DNA from: Latrodectus hesperus | Lineage: Eukaryota > Arthropoda > Arachnida > Araneae > Theridiidae | NCBI GenBank assembly: GCA_037975125.1 | Contig: CM075858.1 | Span: 63,555,640-63,619,639, forward strand | Length of the DNA stretch: 64,000 bases | Direction of reading: 5' to 3' | In this document: in pieces, positions 11,071 to 23,775 of the stretch | Numbering within the stretch: position 1 is the first letter of the stretch | How the letters are laid out: each line of letters begins with the position of its first letter | Program-made: the position numbers and the translations under genes | Notes under the pieces: generated by a model | The model's input: only the letters and a program-made list of their open reading frames with translations | Databases searched by the model: none | What the model was told of the DNA's origin: nothing

Positions 11071-13610
11071 AATAATCTTTAAAATATAAACCCATAAAGA
11101 AATATTTTGCTTAAATAATAGACAGTCTAGTAAGAAATAGTAGTAGTACAGATTTTTTTAGCATCGAACATTCATAATTACCTCTTGGGAGAACTTTTCA
11201 TTGGTGATAAATCGCATTCAGTGTCACTTGGCAAAAAAATATGGAAAATTCCTAAGCACTCAGTTTAACAGATGTGCAAGCAAAAACGCAACATCCACTT
11301 TAATTTTATACAGATAAATTCGTTTTAATATATGCCATGCTTTTCAATGAATGCTTAATGAGGGCTTTCAAATGCCAAGTTCGAAAGCTCAATTCCATTC
11401 TCAGCATGGATGTTTTAATTTTTAGATAGTTGTTGTATATTGTTCATATAAGTTATTTTGAACTCTATAAATATTTATCTATAATATATCATTGCAATTT
11501 AAATACAATGTAAAAAATATATGATATATTTAAAGTCCAGGTTATGTGAATGAAACCTCTAAATCTTCTTATATAATTTTAAAATTTACAATATTAGTGC
11601 AATATGTTCTTTTTTTAGCACGGATTTGCTCGTTTCCTTTCTTGGAAGAATTTTCATTTTAATAATTTAGTGAACTCTTTTGGATCAGTTTCCCATCTAT
11701 CATTATTGTTGAAAATATCTAATATAATGTGTGTAACATTAATCATTATTAAAAGCTCTCTCTTCCATTTTACAAATAATTCCATAATCATATCAAATAA
11801 ATTAATTCTTTCCTTCATATAGAAATCTAAAGTTTTAAATTCAATCATTTTTATTTTTTAATTATGCATTGTGAAATTTTTGCTTAAAGGCATTTTTGTT
11901 ATTAATCTTATATTTGAATAATTGTTTAAGAATAGAATAAGTATTTTCAAAATAGGTTGTTTTTGAAATATTTCGTTGCTTTTCCTTGTAAGATAATTAT
12001 TTTCTGAAAATTATCTATTATAAAATTCTAAACTTATTTTCTCTTTGATTATTACATTCCATTAATTTTCCTTTACATTTGCTTGTAATTTTCTTTCCAA
12101 TAATTTTCCTTTTCAGCTGATATTAAATTCTGTGTATTTTCCAGTATTTCTCTTTAGCATGTTGCATAATACACATTTGCGCCATATTTACAATCTTGAA
12201 AATTAGTAGGGTGATATTGTACTTAGATAGCAATCCTTGATCGCTTGTTATTGTTTCGAAACATCTTACAATTTCTCCTATTTCAAGTTCTGTATTATTA
12301 AATTTTCTTTAAACAAAACCTAATTAATTTTTCAAAGCGTTGATTAAATGCAGTTGTGTTCACTTAATTCTAAGATAACTTAAAAATTTTTGTTTCATAG
12401 TTTCCTCAGCATTCTGCGTTTTGTGATGATTATATTAGAATTATTAAAACAAAAATAAAAAGCTAATTAAATTTAAAAATTTCACCGGTAGTTATCGCTA
12501 GCAGAAATAATGAAATATTAATGAATAAATGGAAAATGTAAGTTATATTTAATTTATTCTTCTCTGTCCTTATTAAAGTTCTCACAAATTTCCATTCGTT
12601 TTTATTTAAATTAAAGATCAAACTCCTATCTGACGTTAAAATAGCAATTCCCATTAAATGAAAATAGAGAATATAATTTTAAAATGTAAAGTTTATTTTA
12701 AGGATAAAATATTCTATGAAATTTTGGAGTATTGAATGAAATATAATTTGTGTTATTTATTTTATCGAATAAATCTTAGTAAAAATAGTTATGGAAAATG
12801 TTGATAATAATTTAAATATTATCAACCTATTATTTTTGTTGAGTCAAGAATAATCTAAAATATCCGAAATTGGACTTTCACAATTTTAAAAAAACACCAA
12901 TTATAAGAAAGGAATTTCAAGCATTTTCTGCTATATTATATTATAATACTGCTTCTCTATTCCAGATTGTAAGCCATTATTGCTATAAACTAAACGGATG
13001 TAGATTGATGTTTATCATCCTATTACATTCTTACTGATGCTACAACAATCTAACCAACTCAAAAAATGCTTCCAAGAAAGCCTTAGCTTTAGTTAAAAGA
13101 AAAATCATGTAGAATTTATCTTTCCATTATTTTTTTGAATTGAATTATAATTTCTTGTAAAATTTAATTTAATCTAATTAAAAATGAATTTGAAAATAAT
13201 TTTCAAGAAAGTTGAAGCAATATTTATTTATTGTATAATAATATTTGTTGTCACATCATCTTAAAATATTATTGCACTAATTCGATTTTTAAAATTTAAT
13301 TTTAAAATTATTTTGCCTTATGCTCGGTAGGTATGTATTTTATTATAAAGTAAATAAACAAAAAAATTAAAATTATATTCATATTTGACTTTTATTAAAG
13401 TTAAAAATACTATAATATTTATTTTAATTTTTTTTATTTAATTTTTAAAAAATATAATGCTTAATTTTTAAAAAAAATTGAGCTAAAAACGTACATTAAA
13501 ATTCAAATATTCATAAATTTTATTATTTTACGTGATTTGAAATTCTGAAGCAGATATAAATGATTGATGACGATTTGTTATTATCGATTTCATATAAATA
13601 GGGCTTAATG
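11071..13610. other. Intronic AT-rich DNA, nothing recognised
   Basis: Part of the ~20-kb Groucho intron between 9979 and 30018. The open frames on the minus strand at 11654-11848 and 12463-12654 show no family features and are AT-biased. No RNA gene or structured repeat seen. Confidence 0.5.
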
Positions 13611-13935
13611 TGCCGACCAACTTGTCGAGTGGTCAGCGTGCCTGACTGCGGATAAGTAGGCCCTGGGTTCGAATCCCGGTTCGGGCATGGATGTAGTACT
13701 TTCTCTATCTATCCTGTCTTTGTCCTTTCCTTGTATGAATGAGGTGTGAATGGTTGCCTACTCTATAAACGGGTTCCTATGGCAAGTGTGTAGAGCAAAG
13801 TCGTACTTTCACCTTCATGGTGCTCTGATTAAAACGAAAGACGCTCCCAATCGACTTAATTCGCATAGCATAGCGAGCTTGGCTTGTCCAAGTGCCATTA
13901 GTAAGCAACAACAACATAAATGTAAATGTAATATA
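13611..13935 (+). mobile_element. tRNA-derived SINE, full-length-looking copy
   Basis: The head has an A-box-like stretch TGTCGAGTGGTCAGCG (13623 on) and an exact B box GGTTCGAATCC (13667 on), the internal RNA polymerase III promoter of tRNA genes. The body runs GGGCATGGATGTAGTACTTT through CTATAAACGGGTT. The 3' module includes AGAGCAAAGTCGTACTTTC, and the end is AACAACAACATAAATGTAAA. The head cannot fold as an intact tRNA because the acceptor pairing is poor, so this is a retroposon. A second copy with the same head but another tail is at 40.3 kb. No clear target-site duplication was found. Two open frames across it are by-products. Confidence 0.88.
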
Positions 13936-15195
13936 GAAAGGGACAATTCTATATAATCTTTTGAGTAATTCGTTTTCATCAAGCAAAAATATAAATATAA
14001 TATAAATACTAAAACAATATTACAACAAGTTGTATTTCTAAGTTTTTAAACTTTGAGGTTGATCTTGTTTATTTTACAGGAATATTCAAAAGTTTCAGGT
14101 ATATCAATTATTTTCGCAAGCAATATTAAACATATGTATAAGTTTTTTAATATAGTCTGAGAGAAAACTTAGGCTTCTTTTTTATTTTGTCTAAGTATTC
14201 AATAATATTATTCAGTACCAGTACTTAAAATTGGTGGAACTATTTCGTATCAACAACTACTTTCTTAAGATAACCACATCTTTTTTTTAATTCTTTTTTG
14301 TTATTTGTTTATGCAAATAATAATAGAGGAGTTTAAAAGATTGCACGCGGTTCCGGTTATATTGTGTTTTCCTGTCACTTAGCCGAATTCAACAAAAATA
14401 AAAGAATAATTTCCAGGGATGCAAAGGTGGTTATTTAGAGATTTAGGGATAAAGAGTGGGGATTAGGGATTTTAATATGCCCAAAATAGTTTTGTTTTTT
14501 GCTCTACTTTTGTTCAAAACCATGACGTTTCCCTCTAAACAACATGCATCTACTCTTGTGGAGGGAAGATTCCCTTGTACCGTGCGCTAATGATAGTAAT
14601 CAGGTATTTTCTTTAAGTTCAGATGTGATAGCGCATCACGGAGGAAACATTTTGCGAATTCATGTGGTTGCCCCAAAATAACTCGAGAATGTAATGGTAA
14701 AATAATAATTGTTTGCGCTGAAAAAATCTCCTTAAAATAGCCTAGGTAGTTGGTCTAGAATTTCGCCTTGATAATAAGAGTACTTTCAATTTTTTTTCCT
14801 TTTATCTCAAACTTTGGAATTTTTTTAACCAAAAAATGAAAGAAAATAAAAAATAGTTAACTATAAAAATTTCTTGAATCTTTGTTGAGAAAAAATTAAT
14901 TAGTATAAACAATATTTTTCCACTGAATAATTCAATTTCTTATGCTTTTCATGCAAACGTGCATAAAAATTATATTACGATTAAGGTAGTTATTTTTATT
15001 AAACAGTCCTTTTTTAAGCTTTTCAAATTTAACAAAAAGCAATATCATCAGCTGTATGCCTTCACATTTTTGACATTCTAAAGATATGATTACTTCAAGG
15101 TAATTAGACTAATCAGCATATGATATTAAAATCAATGAAGCACAATGTGTAGAGGAATGTGAATTAATCCCTTTTTTGATACTGAGAACTTGAAA
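13936..15195. other. Intronic DNA, no gene recognised
   Basis: AT-rich intron. The stretch 14330-14760 is somewhat GC-richer (for example GATTGCACGCGGTTCCGG near 14340) but has no recognisable exon or element. Confidence 0.45.
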
Positions 15196-16205
15196 AATGC
15201 TTAGTTTTTTAGTTATTGCTCTCAGGTAATAATAATTTATATTGTCAGAGCTTTATTGCTTCAATATAAATTTTACAATCAACATATTTTACTAAAATCA
15301 GGGAAACAAAACTAGAAATTAGACCCATTTGCATATTATATTAAAATTACTTGGATAAAATATGCAGTAACAATTTTCTCTTTTTTCTTCGATATAGAAA
15401 TTTCAAATTATGCTTCAAATTGTAGTAATTAATAATTAACATTATAAGAAAATATTTACATAACCATAATTAGATTTATGATTATATTACATTAAAATTT
15501 GTGAAACAATAAGTGTAGAACTGTATTAATTTACTTTTTGATGTTTGGACTTTAGTTAATGCTCTTAATTAATAATGATTGACATTGTGAAGGAGTGATT
15601 ATTTCAGCATCTTTCATTAGACCTTCATTAAAAATAATTAATTTAGCACTTTACCTTAAAAATCAGTGAATCACACTACATTAAAAATCAGCACCTATTA
15701 GTACAGCACATTAAAAACCAATGAAACAAGTAATAATAATGAATTAATCTTCGCTATAAAAACTTTGGAAAACAGTTACAGATTTTCCAATAAATATTTC
15801 TATTAATAATGATAGACAATATAGAAGCATGATTACTTAAACATCACAAAACCAACCAACATATTATATTAAAATCAGTAGAATAAAACATGTAGCAACA
15901 GTTTAATCTTTAAAAGATTTGGAATACGTCTACAGATATCTTCAATTTCGCTATAAAGATTTAATATGTATAGTACTATATATTACGAAATACAGATATA
16001 TATTTCTCCAGTTAATGTTCTTCATTAATATCAATTGTTATTATGTGAGCGTGATAATATAACTTAATTTTACTATATATTCAATATCATTGTATTAAAA
16101 TCAATAAAACAAAAGTTAAAGCAATGAATTAATCTTCTTTTGGACAGTGCAACTTTCCAATACGATTATAATTTTCTTCAATTAATGTTCCGAGAAAAAT
16201 GCAAA
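15196..16205. repeat. Decayed tandem array, units of about 225-345 bp
   Basis: Related blocks recur near 15210, 15555, 15795 and 16020. The shared order is: TTAATGCTCTT-like sequence; ATTAATAATGATTGACATTGTG; GATTACTT; CAACATATTATATTAAAATCA; AACAAAA; and GAATTAATCTTC. The copies are heavily mutated. No coding capacity, and it is not a family I can name. Confidence 0.6.
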
Positions 16206-18830
16206 ATTAACAAAAATTAATTTTATAAAAATACTAAATCATTAAGCTCATTCAAGTGGTAAGAAAGACCACTGAAATAGAAATGTAAACAGAATTTTAT
16301 AACCTATTTTTGATTGTTGTCTTTTCAAAGTTAAGAGAGTGAACAAAAAGTGTAATACCAAATATAAAAAAAAGAACTTCAAGATTAGATTGAAAATAAC
16401 TTTTCCCCAATACAGCAGTGAAATATAATTAGTACGCTGACAACAATAAGAGCATCGATATAGAAGGATAAAGAAGCCAGTCTAGAAAATTGTTCTCTCT
16501 TTTTTTTTCTTCCTAACCTCCTTCCATTCCATTTTAAAACGTTTTAAGAAAGGATACCTACGGCTTTCAGAAAAATCGATCTAAAATTGTCGGAAGAAAT
16601 TGTTAAAAATACGGAGCAAAACTTCGAATCTCTTCGATCAATTCGACGGCGGTGTCAGGTGACTTTTTTTTTGTTAAACAGCGCACATTAAGATGTTGAG
16701 AAACTTCTAAAACAACCGCATAAAGCTAATAAGTGAATAAATAATTTGATAGCTTTAGAAGAAAAATCTTGTTATTGAAGAATTTAGTTTCTTCGCATTC
16801 GAATAAATTAAAAATATAATAATAAGGTGATATTTTTTTGAAAATTTAATTTTTTCTGTTGTTAACTAAATTGTTGAATATTGTGTTTGATATTTTAGAC
16901 ACATTTTGAAATGTTTTGGAATGTAATGATTTTCCTCGAAAGAGCATGGAAAAGGAAAATATCGTCTTTCAATAATCGATACATAAGAAAAATCGTTAAA
17001 ATAACAATCGATGAAAGTATATAATGTTTGAATTGGTCACATAAAATTATGAACATATAATTCATAAAATAACTTTTTAAATTATTATTTATAGTCATGC
17101 ATAAGTTATTCATATTAGCATATCATTATGATTGCATTGCATTATTACCCAATTAAATTACAGTACATTACAGCAAATTACTAATATTATATTTCGAATC
17201 TATTTTTAATGATTTATATTTGCCTTATCTAACAATTTTAACCATCGTCTATAAATCTAACGATTTTATAGACGATGAAATTATATTAAACATTTAATCA
17301 CAGAATTTGAAATATTTCTTATAGGGAATATAGTAATTATGTATTTAAATGTACGAGTATTAAAATATTATTTTATGTATGATATGTTATAATAAAATAT
17401 TATTGAAATAAATCGTTCAGGTTAGTAAAATTCTACTTTTTACTAATAACAGAATCTTCTTGTTTTGAAAATTAGAAAAAATAGTTTATAATCTTCATTG
17501 AGAAACAAGGTAGTTCGTACCATAGAAATAATACTGCCTTCATATTTAGATACATAAATTAATAGAATCTTATTTTAATCATCTTTGAAATCTATTTTTT
17601 TCGATTGCAGAGATTACTTCAATTCATTTTTTGTCATTCCTTTGCTTCTAATTATAACATAATTTTGTCGTTAAATTTTTGTTAAATTTCAGGAATATGT
17701 TTTCCTTTTCTGCATAAGCAATTTTCAAAATTATTTTACTAGGTTTTAACTTACTGTAGCTTTGCAAATATCAAATATTTATTTTCACAATATGCTTACT
17801 TTTATTCTTCTGTCACATTATATTTACATTCACTGTTGCGTTATACTTACATTCACTGGGTCTAACATCTTATAGAAACAGTATTTCGTAAAAAATTTTC
17901 AGTGGTCTAAAAAGATCAAACATATTTTTCATAGGCATCTATCTATAGTTAGTGCTTTCATATCGTTTACTCGCATTCAACCTGTAAAATAATCAGCAAA
18001 ATATACGTATTATTTGAAACTAATTATGATTAATTAAGCTAATTTAACATTAAATTTTTTTAGGGTGCTATTAGTTTATTGCATACATCAACGTTCAAAT
18101 TGAAAAATCCACTGCTCTTTATGATAATTCAAACCATAAAGAACTGACTAAATTTACCAATTTTTATTAGAATGAAATCTTGAGAACATGTAATTTTTAA
18201 TTATTTTAATTTAAAAAACTTTTTAAACTTTAAGTCTCATAAATTCTACGGTTTATTACATTTTACAAATAAAGCACTTTTCAACTATAAAATACTCCAA
18301 AAGTTATATTTTCTTATCTGACAATTTATCTTCTATTCTAACTTTAGGACGTACTGATTTTGAACCAACATCATATATCTCCTTGTTCACCATTAAAATA
18401 TCTAAAAAGATACATAATATCAAAACATGTAAAGAGCAAAAAAAATTTTAAGTACATTTTATACAATTTTTTTAAAGAGTACAAAAACTCTTGAGTAAAA
18501 CAAGTCTGAGAAAGAAAGAAAGCCACAGCATAGATATTTATTTTTATTCTTTAAGAAGAAATTTTCTTTCATCAAAATAATTTGAATACTAAAAAAGAAA
18601 ATGCGTGGGACTCTTAAGAGTTTGTAAGAAAATGTAATAAAAGAGAATATATTGAAATAACATCTTTAAACATTGGTATGATTGAAATATTATCAAATAA
18701 TTTGTAAACTATGTTTGACTTCCTAACTTAATTAATAATCAGATCTCAAGCATGTATTTATTTCTTTATTTTCTGAAGATTAGTGGTGTTTGATCCTCAA
18801 CAAATTTACTAGTTTTCGAAAGTGTTTTAT
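16206..18830. other. Intronic AT-rich DNA; one 13-bp inverted repeat
   Basis: No gene seen. The arms CATCGTCTATAAA (17243-17255) and TTTATAGACGATG (17265-17277) form a perfect 13-bp inverted repeat with a 9-nt loop. The open frame on the minus strand at 16895-17113 has no recognisable features. Confidence 0.5.
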
Positions 18831-18837
18831 TTAAAGA

Positions 18838-19265
18838 GTTGGAAGCCATTTCAATTGCCCACTTTAACTTTTAGTTGTGATTTAAAACATATAATATTCG
18901 TATCAATGTTTGTATTATTAATTTATAGCATCCCTCTCTATATATATTACATCATTTTCACTTATGCTAATTTTGTTATATATTGTCATGTATACAAAAT
19001 AATATTATGATGAAAAAATATTTTCATTCATATGTGTCAATTTCTTTTAATATATCATAAAATTCCTTATGAGCTAATCCATTCATGGGTAATCAGTTCT
19101 AGTAGTTATATATTTTGCCCTGTTGTAATGTAGGCTGAGGACTTCATTTATAACCATATCAATGAGACGCTTATATGTATAAAGGTATAAAGAGGAGAAC
19201 GCCATTTCAAATGCCAATTTCACCTTTTAATCAAGATTTAAATATTATTTCAAAGGTTTAAAACA
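18838..19265. repeat. Decayed duplication, offset ~355 bp
   Basis: GCCATTTCAATTGCCCACTT followed by TAACTTTTAGTTG (18844 on) matches GCCATTTCAAATGCCAATTT followed by CACCTTTTAATC (19201 on). The similarity extends into the following AAAACAT-type sequence. The unit is old; no function assigned. Confidence 0.5.
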
Positions 19266-19298
19266 TTAATGCGATAATTTTAATAATGGCCATATTTT

Positions 19299-19302
<4 letters not shown>

Positions 19303-19388
<86 letters not shown>

Positions 19389-19394
19389 TATATG
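19303..19394. repeat. (AT)n microsatellite with TG interruptions
   Basis: Alternating A/T broken by TATG near 19369 and 19393. The open frame here (poly Ile-Tyr) is an artefact. Confidence 0.97.
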
Positions 19395-20183
19395 TATTTA
19401 ATATGATTGTTTCTTTAATTTATTTACATTTATTATTTTTATGTACATTATTTTATTATTTTGGTAAATATTTAATAAAAACAATTGCAAATTGAAATTT
19501 GTAACTCTGTTATAAAAATTTTTAAAATGCATGTAAGGAAATCACTGTTGTAACAGTATTAATATTTTAGGACTTTAATATTTTATTTAATAATATTATC
19601 TAATAAGTTAATCCGTTGTTTTTAACTTTATTATTGAGAAAATTGAATTTAATAACTGAAAATAGAAACTTTAAATATCTAAAATATAACTTTAGATTTA
19701 GCTATCAAACAATTTTTTTAGCATAAAACTTTCAATGAGGAACATAGTTTTTAAAAAACATACTACAGTTTCTATAATGTATATCTGTAAAAAAAAAAAC
19801 CAAAACCGCAAAGAAAATTAAAACGTACTTTGGTCACATAATTATATTTTAATTTAATCCAGTCAAATTTATTGTATCACATTACAATACTTACAGATTT
19901 TGAGGAACAACTTTTAGGAAAAATTTTGTTTTATTTATTTTTGTGACTTTTCCAACAAAAAAGGTTATATTGAAAAGATTTATTTTAAATATGAAAGTTC
20001 TATAGTAACAAAAACATTAAAAACAACACAGAGCACTATTTCGAATAATAGTTTGATTTCGATTTATTATAGCTAAGATTTTGTTTTATTTAATTTATTA
20101 ATGTTCTAATGTTATAATATGTTTTTTTCTTTTCTTTTTCTATAAAAATACCTGTCTGTTCCGGAATCGCTCACCGGTTCCAG

Positions 20184-20195
20184 AGACACAGTCAG
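20184..20195 (+). other. Possible 12-nt alternative microexon of Groucho
   Basis: A ~50-bp GC-richer patch ends AGACACAGTCAG followed by GTGAGT, a strong donor. It is preceded by a T-rich tract and CGGTTCCAG as a possible acceptor. Taken as a 12-nt exon it fits the phases of the flanking confirmed exons and would change ...QYH-S-LKLE to ...QYH-RDTVS-LKLE without a frameshift. The T tract is separated from the AG by about 45 GC-richer bases, which weakens the acceptor. Known Groucho/TLE proteins I recall lack such an insert. Treat as a hypothesis. Confidence 0.22.
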
Positions 20196-20648
20196 GTGAG
20201 TGTTCACATTTTTGTTCTTTGCATTTTATTTCTCTTTAGTTACTTTTGTTTACTTGTAATACAAATATTCAAATTGCATGATATTAACTTATTTCTTTAT
20301 TATTTAATAATTATATTTATCATTATTTTCGGGTTTACAATATAAAAAAAATGACAATGAAATTGCTAAAAATAATATGACTCCTAAATTTGAATTTCAA
20401 CTCGAATCCAAACTGCTTTTGGATCTCTCTCTCCCGTATAATTTACTTATAACTTACTAAAATATTATTTTGAAACAGTATTCAGACAATATTACAGGGT
20501 TTAAAATCAATACTTATCCTATTAATAGATTTGAAATTCATACACAAGCAAATTACCATACACAAACATTGATTCCTTATCTCCAAAAATTGTTTTTTCT
20601 AAATTACTTAGTTCTTAAGAAGGGGCATGGCTTCTTTAAGTAATTATG

Positions 20649-20651
<3 letters not shown>

Positions 20652-20719
<68 letters not shown>

Positions 20720-20763
20720 ATATATATATATATATATGTGTGTGTATATATATATATATATAT
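20652..20763. repeat. (AT)n microsatellite with TGTG interruptions
   Basis: Alternating A/T with short TG runs near 20715 and 20737. Confidence 0.97.
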
Positions 20764-20904
20764 AAAGTAATTTAAATTTTTTTAAAAATTGAAAGAATGC
20801 TGAAAGAAGAACAATAAAGAGAAAAGCCAAACAGAATAAAAGGAAAATGGAAACACACAATAAATCAAATGAAATAAAATGAAGTACCAATATATGACCA
20901 GCTT

Positions 20905-21040
20905 CTTCAGGGGGTATCGACCACATTGGCGCAAAAATTTTAGTGTGGCTTCTGTATGTAGTGGCATCATTAAGACTTTAACTGGAGCCACTGCAGAAAA
21001 GTCATACTCTGTGCCAATGTGGTCAACATCCCCTGTTTTC
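20905..21040. repeat. Imperfect ~65-bp-arm foldback
   Basis: ATCGACCACATTGGCGCA (left) and TGCCAATGTGGTCAACAT (right) are inverted copies. The similarity continues inward through GTGTGGCTTCTGTATGTAGTGG against the reverse of CCACTGCAGAAAAGTCATAC, meeting near 20974. An RNA of either strand would form a long, mismatched stem. It could be a foldback/MITE relic or a hairpin RNA precursor; there is no evidence of expression. Confidence 0.75.
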
Positions 21041-21292
21041 TATATGTAAATAACTTTGCATTTTCAAAGTGAATTTTTGCAAAGTGCAACTTTTCATTTC
21101 ATGTAAATAACTTTGTTTTTTGCTTTATTGCTTTTCTTTTAGCATTTATTCAATTAAAAAAAGAAATTTTAATTATTTATATTTTGGCAGTTCTATTTAA
21201 GCTGCTTTAGCGCTGAATGTATTACTAAGCGTATAACTTTTGTGTTTATTCTTGCATTTATTACAAATTATGCTTATAATATTTCAAATCAC

Positions 21293-21466
<174 letters not shown>

Positions 21467-21779
21467 CGTGTGTATTTATGTATTGTTTAAAACTCATTTT
21501 TGCTATCGGTAAATAACATAATAAAATTTAATTATTTAATCAATATTAAAACATAATATTTTAAGTTTCACCAACATTATTTAACGCTATTAGGCTGTTT
21601 TAATGCTGCATTTTAACAAGAATGTTGTAGATTAAATTTTTTATTATTTGTTTAGTATGTTTTTATTGTAGCTTCCGCGTATTGCAACATTGTGAAATAA
21701 TTGCTGTTTTGAAACAATAGTAATTGGAGTTATATTTTATAACAATTGTATGAATTTGTTGGTTGAATATAATCTCCTA

Positions 21780-22235
21780 TGGAATAACATTTATTTTATT
21801 GATTATCAATGAAATAATGTCCAATATACTAGTTACCATAATTTTTTGCTGTGTTTTAACACAATTAATTTCCATAAATGATTACATATTATCAGTACAT
21901 CATTATAGGTATATGAAAGTTAAAACAATTGCTTTTGCTTTCTTACCTATATGTGCAAAAAATATGCCAGGAAATGTTTTACATTTTATTTAATTTTCTC
22001 TTTCCTCTTTAAAAAAGCTAAACTTTGTGACATAGCTTAATGGTGTGTTCAGTAAATGAATGTTTCTTACAGAATGTAAACTGTTTTATTGATTATCATT
22101 AAATAAATAGGACGATTAGCTTACGAGTGTAATAACTAATTTGCATCAATGATAATTTTTCTAAGCAATATCAATATTTTCCATTGAATGACATATAATG
22201 TAGTGGATGTTGAAGCAATTTTTAGTCAATTTCTG
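21780..22235. repeat. Decayed duplication, offset ~290 bp
   Basis: TTTTATTGATTATCAATGAAATAA (near 21792) matches TTTTATTGATTATCATTAAATAAA (near 22084). The order of the following TAGTTACCATAA / AATGATTACATATTATCA / GTTAAAACAATTGCTTTT elements is kept in the second copy. No coding capacity. Confidence 0.5.
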
Positions 22236-23584
22236 TAACACAAATAGATTTTCAATAACACATTTGTACTTTATGCATTTTATTAGCTTGTTTTCATTCT
22301 TAACTACTCTAATAATTTTGTGTGGTATTTTCCAATAATTAACTTTTTATGATGATACATTTCATAATATTGAAATAACTAATAGGTTTTAATGGCCTCT
22401 TATTACTTTCCAAAGTTTATGAATGATTTGTGGTTGATATTTTTTGGGCATTCTTTTCTATAAAGTTTAAATATGTATTTACAAATGATTGGTTGTTGAT
22501 GAATTTCGCCAAAATAATATTTTAATATACACATTGTTCCATTTTTTTTACGATCGTGATATAGGATTGATATACCCACATTTTTTAACATGAGGAATCA
22601 TGCTTTTTTAGTATCTTTTGAGAATAAAACTCTTTAAGTTGGAAAAAAGAAAATAAATAAATTAAGAGATAGTCAAATAAAAATTTTTTTTAACTTGTGA
22701 ATAAAGTTTACATTTTTCACAGATTTCATTATTTTTGACTTACATATAAATAGGAAATCAATAATTGTCATAAACTCTTTAGAAAAACGCATTTTCACAT
22801 TCTTTGAACCAAATTTAAAGATTTTATTCTTATTTGGAATAAAAAGTAAATTTAATTTACAATTATTTGAAGATGCTTAAGTTTTACTAATTGAGAAAAA
22901 TGAGTTGTCACTTTCTGATGTTGAAATCTTGTCATAAATAATTTTATATCGCATAATTTATATTAATCAATCTTGTCTAGAGTTGGTGAGGAAAACTGTA
23001 TTTCTACATTTTTTCTTTTCACGTTAATAATTTAAAAATGTATTGAAACTATAAAAAATTTATGATAATTTGTATTCATTTTTATTTTTAGGTGAATTTT
23101 TTTGATGTTAATAGTCTTACCAGAAATTATTTTTTGTAAAGATTAAAAATTATTTTTCGTGCTGAAATAAAATTTGAAATTTTTGCTTATTTTCTTATTG
23201 TAAGGAACCAATTAAGACTTTCGACACACAAAACAAACATGATTCTTTGTGGGGGGAAAATATGCAACATTTTTCATGGTTAAAGTTAGAAAAATTATGT
23301 TTTAAGCCTCGCATAAGTGAATAAAAACATTTGCTTTTAACAGCAAGCAATTATAGCCACCTATTTATAGATTTAAGAGCAACGTTTCAGCTATTTTTCA
23401 GTAGAAGAAGTAAAAAGAAAATTCTAATAATTATTGTATAAAAATCTATTTTAATCTCGAACAATATTTTTCTTTTCTCATCAAACAACATCTATGGATA
23501 GTAATTCTTTAGAAGCTTATGGTATCAAAACTGGTGTATAAACAATTGACAGACACTTGTGTCATAGATTTGCTTTTTTTGTTT
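22236..23584. other. Intronic AT-rich DNA, nothing recognised
   Basis: No gene, RNA gene or structured repeat identified. The open frame on the minus strand at 22403-22591 has no features. Confidence 0.5.
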
Positions 23585-23775
23585 GAAACCGACCTTTCTA
23601 CTGAATAATTATTGCTCTGGCCTCCATTTCAACTGTTCGTGGATTGGATTTTTATTTCGTGTGTGGGCTCTATTGTGGTTTGGAGTTTAATTTTAATTGT
23701 AAGATTTGATCAAATTAGTCCTCGTGCGAAAAAGTAATCATAAAATAACAAACAAAGCAAATTTATTTGAGTCGT
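23585..23775 (+). mobile_element. Old copy of SINE family B
   Basis: The 3' part reads GATCAAATTAGTCCTCGTG, then AAAAAGTAATCATAAAATAACAAACAAAGC. This parallels the better copy at 42.5 kb (TCTAATTAGCCCTCGTG ... TGACCGTTGAGCGACAAACAAACC). The tRNA-like head is badly decayed (CAACTGTTCGTGGATTGGATT). Confidence 0.6.

Noticed and set aside
13611..13690. A functional tRNA gene at the SINE head
   Set aside because: A and B boxes are present, but the acceptor arms do not pair well and the sequence runs straight into a SINE body; the 40.3-kb copy shows the same arrangement.
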